Below are positions 59,923-64,000 of a DNA stretch of 64,000 bases, piece after piece. Made by a program: the position numbers and the translations under genes. The DNA is taken from the NCBI RefSeq assembly GCF_001641085.1, contig NZ_LXIE01000050.1, forward strand, positions 167,193-231,192. Reading direction: 5' to 3'. The number at the start of each line of letters is the position of its first letter. Position 1 is the first letter of the stretch. The notes under the pieces were generated by a model, which did not search any database, was not told the origin of the DNA, and saw nothing but the letters and a program-made list of their open reading frames with translations. This stretch comes from Aequorivita soesokkakensis (GTDB lineage: Bacteria; Bacteroidota; Bacteroidia; Flavobacteriales; Flavobacteriaceae).

Positions 59923-61548
59923 ATGAAGAAATATCTTCTTTCGCTAATCGCTTTTTTAATTCCAATTTTCACTTTTGCCCAGGAGACTACCGCTTCTGAC
60001 CAAATTGATGCAGCTTTCAAACAATATACGGGTTGGTTTGTAGATTTAATATTCTATGAAATACCTTTTTCAGATTCTTTTCAAATTCCTTGGGTATTAA
60101 TCGTTTTAATTGGAGGCGCGGTTTACTTTACGATTTATTTTAAATTGATAAATTTTACTGGCTTTGGAACCGCAGTCCGTGTGGTTAGGGGGAAATATGA
60201 AGATATTGAAAAACATGGTGCAGATACACTTTACGGCGATGTAACGCCCAACGAACAGGAAAATCTTATTGAAACAATTCGGGACGATAGTGCCGATGGA
60301 GAGGTTTCCCACTTTCAGGCACTTACCGCTGCGCTGTCTGCAACAGTAGGTTTGGGGAATATCGCTGGAGTAGCTGTGGCACTTTCCATTGGTGGACCGG
60401 GCGCTACTTTTTGGATGATAGTTGCGGGCTTATTGGGTATGGCTTCAAAATTTGCCGAATGTACCTTGGGGGTTAAGTTTAGGGATGTTGGTCCGGACGG
60501 CACTGTTTATGGTGGACCAATGTATTACCTTAAAAAAGGTTTAAAACAAAAAGGATTGGGCGGTCTTGGAAAAGTACTCGCTATTGTCTTTGCCATATTC
60601 GTAATTGGGGGTTCCTTTGGAGGCGGAAATATGTTCCAAGCCAATCAGGCAGCAGCTCAGTTTGTTCAGTTGTTTGAATTGCAGGGCACAAGTGGTGCTA
60701 TGTGGTTTGGTATTATAATGGCCATTATTGTTGCTGTTGTAATTATTGGCGGAATAAAACGTATTGCGAAGGTAACCGAAAAGATAGTGCCTTTTATGGC
60801 GGGAATCTATGTTTTGGGAGCTCTCATAATCTTAGTTGCAAACTACCATCATATTGGTGATGCTTTCGCCTTAATTTTTGAAGGTGCTTTCTCTGGTCTC
60901 GGTATTGCGGGTGGATTGGTTGGTGTAATGATTCAAGGAGTTCGCCGTGGGGCATTCTCAAACGAAGCCGGTGTTGGTTCAGCAGCTATTGCCCACTCGG
61001 CAGTGCGAACAAAATATCCCGCTTCCGAAGGAATTGTGGCACTTTTGGAGCCTTTTATTGATACTGTGGTTATATGTACTATGACCGCTTTGGTTATTGT
61101 AATTACCAATTTTGACAACAATATTATTCAATATGGAGTGGAAGTTAAAGAAGGAGTAGAACTTACCGCAACTGCTTTTGATAGTGTGATTCCACATTTC
61201 TCAATAGTACTTACTGTGGCTGTAATTCTATTCGCTTTTTCAACAATGATATCGTGGTCCTACTACGGAATGCAGGGCTGGGTTTATCTCTTTGGAAGAG
61301 GAAAAGTTACTGAGCTTATTTATAAACTGTTATTTTGTATCTTTATATGGGTTGGATCGGTTATCAGTCTTGGTTCGGTTATCAACTTCTCCGATGCCAT
61401 GATTTTTGCAATGGTCGTACCTAACATTATTGGTGTTGTATTATTGACCCCAGTTGTAAGAAAAGAATTGAACCGCTATATGAATGCAATTCGCACCAAA
61501 CACGATGCGATTGATGATGGTTTGGAAGATATGCAGAAGCATATGTAA
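59923..61548 (+). CDS. AGCS family sodium:alanine symporter
   Basis: The 541-residue protein has about eleven membrane helices and the AGCS signature near residues 128-165 (LSATVGLGNIAGVAVALSIGGPGATFWMIVAGLLGMASKFAECTLGV region), GGPMYYL near 195-201, and GVRRGAFSNEAGVGSAAIAHSA near 341-362. It takes up alanine, glycine or similar amino acids with sodium. An extra signal-like N-terminus (LLSLIAFLIPIFTFAQ) is common in Bacteroidota members. Start ATG 59923. The gene is followed after 12 bases by a ComEA-like gene. Confidence 0.95.
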   Translation: MKKYLLSLIAFLIPIFTFAQETTASDQIDAAFKQYTGWFVDLIFYEIPFSDSFQIPWVLIVLIGGAVYFTIYFKLINFTGFGTAVRVVRGKYEDIEKHGADTLYGDVTPNEQENLIETIRDDSADGEVSHFQALTAALSATVGLGNIAGVAVALSIGGPGATFWMIVAGLLGMASKFAECTLGVKFRDVGPDGTVYGGPMYYLKKGLKQKGLGGLGKVLAIVFAIFVIGGSFGGGNMFQANQAAAQFVQLFELQGTSGAMWFGIIMAIIVAVVIIGGIKRIAKVTEKIVPFMAGIYVLGALIILVANYHHIGDAFALIFEGAFSGLGIAGGLVGVMIQGVRRGAFSNEAGVGSAAIAHSAVRTKYPASEGIVALLEPFIDTVVICTMTALVIVITNFDNNIIQYGVEVKEGVELTATAFDSVIPHFSIVLTVAVILFAFSTMISWSYYGMQGWVYLFGRGKVTELIYKLLFCIFIWVGSVISLGSVINFSDAMIFAMVVPNIIGVVLLTPVVRKELNRYMNAIRTKHDAIDDGLEDMQKHM

Positions 61549-61560
61549 AAACGAAACAAT

Positions 61561-62445
61561 ATGGAATTAAAATCCCACTTCACGTTCAATAAGCAACAAC
61601 GGAGTGGGATTTTGCTTTTGTTGCTGCTCATCATTTCATTGTTGTGCGTTTATTGGTTTGTAGATTTTTCGGAAGAAGACACTTTTGATATCTCTTCCGC
61701 AGAAATAGTTTCCGCCCAAAAAGAATTGGATTCACTTCGGCTTGTTGAAATTCAAAATAGAATGCCGAAAAAATATCCCTTCAATCCCAATTTCATAACA
61801 GATTACAAAGGCTACACTTTGGGAATGACAAACGAAGAAATTGACCGTTTACTTCAATACAGAAAGCAAGGCAAATGGATCAATTCCGCAGCCGATTTTA
61901 AAAAAGTTACGGGAGTTTCAGATTCGTTGTTGAATGAATTGAGACCCTATTTCAAATTTCCCGATTGGGTTACAAATCCGAAACCAAAGAATGATTTCAA
62001 AGATTCTAAAAGTGAAAAGGGTTTTACTGAAAAATCTTTTGCCCAAAAAATTGATCTCAACAAAGCCACCGAAGTGCAACTACAACAAGTGAGCGGCATT
62101 GGCGATGCACTCAGCAAACGAATTATTTCCTATCGTGAAAAGATAGGTGGCTTTTCTAATGACGTTCAACTTTACAATGTTTATGGATTGGAACCTTCCG
62201 TTGTGCAGCGAACTCTAAATCTTTTCACTGTAAAAACGCCAAGGGAAATTTTCACAATTAATGTGAATAAAGCCTCAGCTTCCGATATTGCAACCATTCC
62301 CGGCATCTCTTTTGAAATGGCAAAGAAAATTTGGGAATTCCGCCGACTTCGTGAAAAAATAACCGACATTCAAGAACTCGAGAAAATTGAAGGAATGACG
62401 GAAAGAAAGTTACAGCTAATTCAGTTATATTTGTCCGTTGAGTAA
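61561..62445 (+). CDS. ComEA-like helix-hairpin-helix membrane protein
   Basis: The 294-residue protein has a membrane helix near residues 17-35 (GILLLLLLIISLLCVYWFV) and three HhH-type segments: GMTNEEIDRLLQYRKQGKWINSAADFKKVTGVSDSLLNELRPYF, IDLNKATEVQLQQVSGIGDALSKRIISYREKIGGF and INVNKASASDIATIPGISFEMAKKIWEFRRL. It resembles ComEA-type DNA-binding proteins and may bind DNA outside the cytoplasm; a competence role in this cell is unknown. It is 12 bases after the symporter gene. Confidence 0.9.
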   Translation: MELKSHFTFNKQQRSGILLLLLLIISLLCVYWFVDFSEEDTFDISSAEIVSAQKELDSLRLVEIQNRMPKKYPFNPNFITDYKGYTLGMTNEEIDRLLQYRKQGKWINSAADFKKVTGVSDSLLNELRPYFKFPDWVTNPKPKNDFKDSKSEKGFTEKSFAQKIDLNKATEVQLQQVSGIGDALSKRIISYREKIGGFSNDVQLYNVYGLEPSVVQRTLNLFTVKTPREIFTINVNKASASDIATIPGISFEMAKKIWEFRRLREKITDIQELEKIEGMTERKLQLIQLYLSVE

Positions 62446-62492
62446 ATAGAAAAAATTGCCGAAAGGCTTATAAATATTAGTATCACAGCAGC

Positions 62493-63659
62493 ATGAGTAA
62501 AATGTATTTTACAGAGGAACACGAATTTTTCAGAAAGAGTTTTCAGGATTTTCTTCAAAAGGAAGTAGTGCCACATATTGAAAAGTGGGAAAAAACGGGA
62601 CATATTGAACGTTTTATATGGGAGAAATTTGGCGAAATGGGCTATTTCGGAATCTATCAGCCCGAGGAATACGGCGGAATGAATCTCGATCTTTTTTATA
62701 CAGTAATCTTTTTGGAAGAACTTCAAAAGATAAACAGCGGTGGCTTTGCCGCGGCTATGTGGGCACACGCCTATTTGGCGATGACGCATCTTAAAAAAGA
62801 GGCAAACCACGAACAAAAAGAAAAGTATTTGGCGCCAAGCATTACCGGTGAAAAAATAGGATGTCTTTGCATTACCGAACCTTTTGGCGGTAGTGATGTT
62901 TCTGGAATGCGAACCACTGCCGTAAAAAACGGCGATAAGTATATTTTGAACGGTTCAAAAACTTTTATTACCAACGGAATTTACAGTGACTATTTAATAG
63001 TTGCTGCCAAAACTTCACCAGAATTGGGCAACAAGGGAATAAGCATTTTTGTAGTGGACCGCGATGCAAAAGGTGTTTCTGCAACAAAACTTGATAAACT
63101 GGGCTGGCGCGCCAGCGATACTGGTGAAATAGCGTTTGATAATGTTGAAATTCCTATTTCAAACTTAATGGGAGAGGAGAACGCTGGCTTTCCTTATATA
63201 ATGCAGCACTTCGCTTTGGAAAGACTTATTATGGGCATCAATGCCCACGCCCGTAGCGAGTTCGCTTTGGAATACACCATTCAATATATGAAAGATCGCT
63301 TTGCTTTTGGAAAGAGTATTTCGAAGTTTCAAGCCTTGCGTCATCGCGTGGCACAGATTGCCAGCGAAATTGAGGTTTGTAAAACATTTAATTACGTTAC
63401 CGCAAAAAGATTGAACGATGGCGAATACGTAGTAAAGGAAGCTACGATGAGCAAACTGATTTCCACCAAAGTTGCCGATGAGGTAATGACCGAATGTCTC
63501 CAATTTTTGGGCGGCTATGGTTATATGGAAGATTATCCGTTGGCGCGTTTGTTGCGCGATAGCAGACTTGGTCCAATTGGTGGTGGAACTTCTGAAATTC
63601 TTCGGGAGATAATTGCGAAGATGGTTATTGAGAGTAAGGAATATAAGCCGGCGACTTAA
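62493..63659 (+). CDS. Acyl-CoA dehydrogenase
   Basis: The 388-residue flavoprotein has the three acyl-CoA dehydrogenase domains: N-terminal helices (about 1-118), the FAD-beta domain with CLCITEPFGGSDVSGMRTTA near 123-142 and GSKTFITNG near 153-161, and the C-terminal helices with FGKSISKFQALRHRVAQIA and FLGGYGYMEDYPLARLLRD. The catalytic base is probably the Glu of FALERLIMG near residue 243 as in long-chain/isovaleryl types, because the other known place reads GGGTSEI with no Glu. It oxidises an acyl-CoA in fatty or branched-chain catabolism. Start ATG 62493. Confidence 0.94.
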   Translation: MSKMYFTEEHEFFRKSFQDFLQKEVVPHIEKWEKTGHIERFIWEKFGEMGYFGIYQPEEYGGMNLDLFYTVIFLEELQKINSGGFAAAMWAHAYLAMTHLKKEANHEQKEKYLAPSITGEKIGCLCITEPFGGSDVSGMRTTAVKNGDKYILNGSKTFITNGIYSDYLIVAAKTSPELGNKGISIFVVDRDAKGVSATKLDKLGWRASDTGEIAFDNVEIPISNLMGEENAGFPYIMQHFALERLIMGINAHARSEFALEYTIQYMKDRFAFGKSISKFQALRHRVAQIASEIEVCKTFNYVTAKRLNDGEYVVKEATMSKLISTKVADEVMTECLQFLGGYGYMEDYPLARLLRDSRLGPIGGGTSEILREIIAKMVIESKEYKPAT

Positions 63660-63683
63660 GTAGTTTAGAAATTTATACCAAAC

Positions 63684-64000
63684 TTGGAAATCACGAAAGA
63701 AGATATATTAAAACTAATTGAAATTGAAAAAAAAGATAATTTTCAAAATCACTTTTTGAATGTTTTTCTTACCGATTATCGCTCTAAAGGTGAAATAAAA
63801 CAAAATGAAATAAAAGTTTGGTGCCAAAATTCTTGGAATCGAATTAACTATCCAATTTTCACTTTTAAGCTTAATTCCAAAAACCATTTAATTGACATTA
63901 CCGATAGAATTAATCCTGTAGGCAAATTCTTTAATTTTGGAATTCTATTTTCATTAATTTGCATTTTTTCTTTATTTGGCTACAATACTATAAGCCTTGC
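63684..64000 (+). CDS. Start of an unrecognised membrane protein gene (partial)
   Basis: The frame opens with TTG at 63684 and runs off the window end. The 105 visible residues begin LEITKEDILKLIEIEKKDNF, continue with a soluble stretch containing the Trp-rich KVWCQNSWNRINYPIF, and end with a membrane helix NFGILFSLICIFSLFGYNTIS. I do not recognise a family, and the C-terminus is missing. An upstream -7 is not clear. Codon pattern and continued open frame support a real gene. Confidence 0.6.
   Translation, partial: MEITKEDILKLIEIEKKDNFQNHFLNVFLTDYRSKGEIKQNEIKVWCQNSWNRINYPIFTFKLNSKNHLIDITDRINPVGKFFNFGILFSLICIFSLFGYNTISL

Noticed and set aside
1..64000. Insertion sequences, transposases, integrases and tRNA genes
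   Set aside because: No reading frame with transposase or integrase motifs and no tRNA cloverleaf outside the tmRNA was found by reading; short tRNAs could still be missed without a covariance search.

Overview
The window looks like a chromosomal piece of a member of the Bacteroidota, most likely family Flavobacteriaceae. Supporting signs are a tmRNA whose proteolysis tag reads GENNYALAA, promoters of the TTG-N19/20-TAnnTTTG type (clearest at 55281-55310), weak ribosome binding sites with several TTG/GTG starts, a type IX secretion C-terminal signal at the left edge, lipoproteins with short lipoboxes, DUF3857/DUF2851/DUF1343 genes, and low GC with frequent intergenic inverted repeats. I cannot place it to genus.

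Region 1 (1-11642) is accessory in character. It holds the tail of a T9SS cargo protein, an endonuclease/exonuclease/phosphatase-fold protein, a type I restriction-modification locus (hsdM, hsdS, a small GIY-YIG gene, hsdR), a second and a third GIY-YIG-type gene, an unrecognised 266-residue protein, and many dispersed palindromic repeats. One such repeat has been absorbed in frame into hsdM. This region ends at the 3' end of the minus-strand tmRNA gene (11643-12038), a classic island insertion site, but I see no integrase and no second attachment site.

Region 2 (12150-24160) has a lysine-forming saccharopine dehydrogenase-like enzyme, a short-chain dehydrogenase, two tandem DUF3857 proteins, and a minus-strand envelope-stress-like cluster: membrane protein, winged-helix regulator, Coq4-like protein, CreD, SanA/YdcF-like, DUF2809, DUF1361. 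A perfect TACTTTG-N5-CAAAGTA palindrome lies before the regulator pair and a one-mismatch copy lies before the Coq4-like gene, which suggests one regulon. Between this cluster and kdsA (KDO-8-phosphate synthase) is a gene-free 535 bp. It contains two tandem small-RNA-like units with matching promoter architecture, paired palindromic upstream sites, the same UUGGGGAG hairpin loop on different stems, and strong terminators. I consider this the most interesting item in the window.

Region 3 (24338-41095) starts with typA/bipA and continues into a surface polysaccharide/LPS locus: a small membrane protein, a NoeA-like methyltransferase, two tandem membrane sulfatase-fold proteins, a FemAB/GNAT-like acyltransferase, a sugar aminotransferase, two flippases, a hexapeptide acyltransferase, four glycosyltransferases and an FdtA-type sugar ketoisomerase. 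Aminotransferase, FdtA and acyltransferase together suggest an N-acylated 3-amino-3,6-dideoxyhexose.

Region 4 (41207-64000) is mostly housekeeping and envelope genes: subtilase, FtsE, a long TPR protein with an outer-membrane barrel partner, a ParE/RelE toxin-antitoxin pair, amidohydrolase, NamZ-type DUF1343 lipoprotein, LolC/E-type permease, a cystathionine beta-synthase-like enzyme, DUF202, DUF2851, PspC, a potassium channel, an alanine:sodium symporter, a ComEA-like protein and an acyl-CoA dehydrogenase. The window closes inside an unrecognised membrane protein gene.
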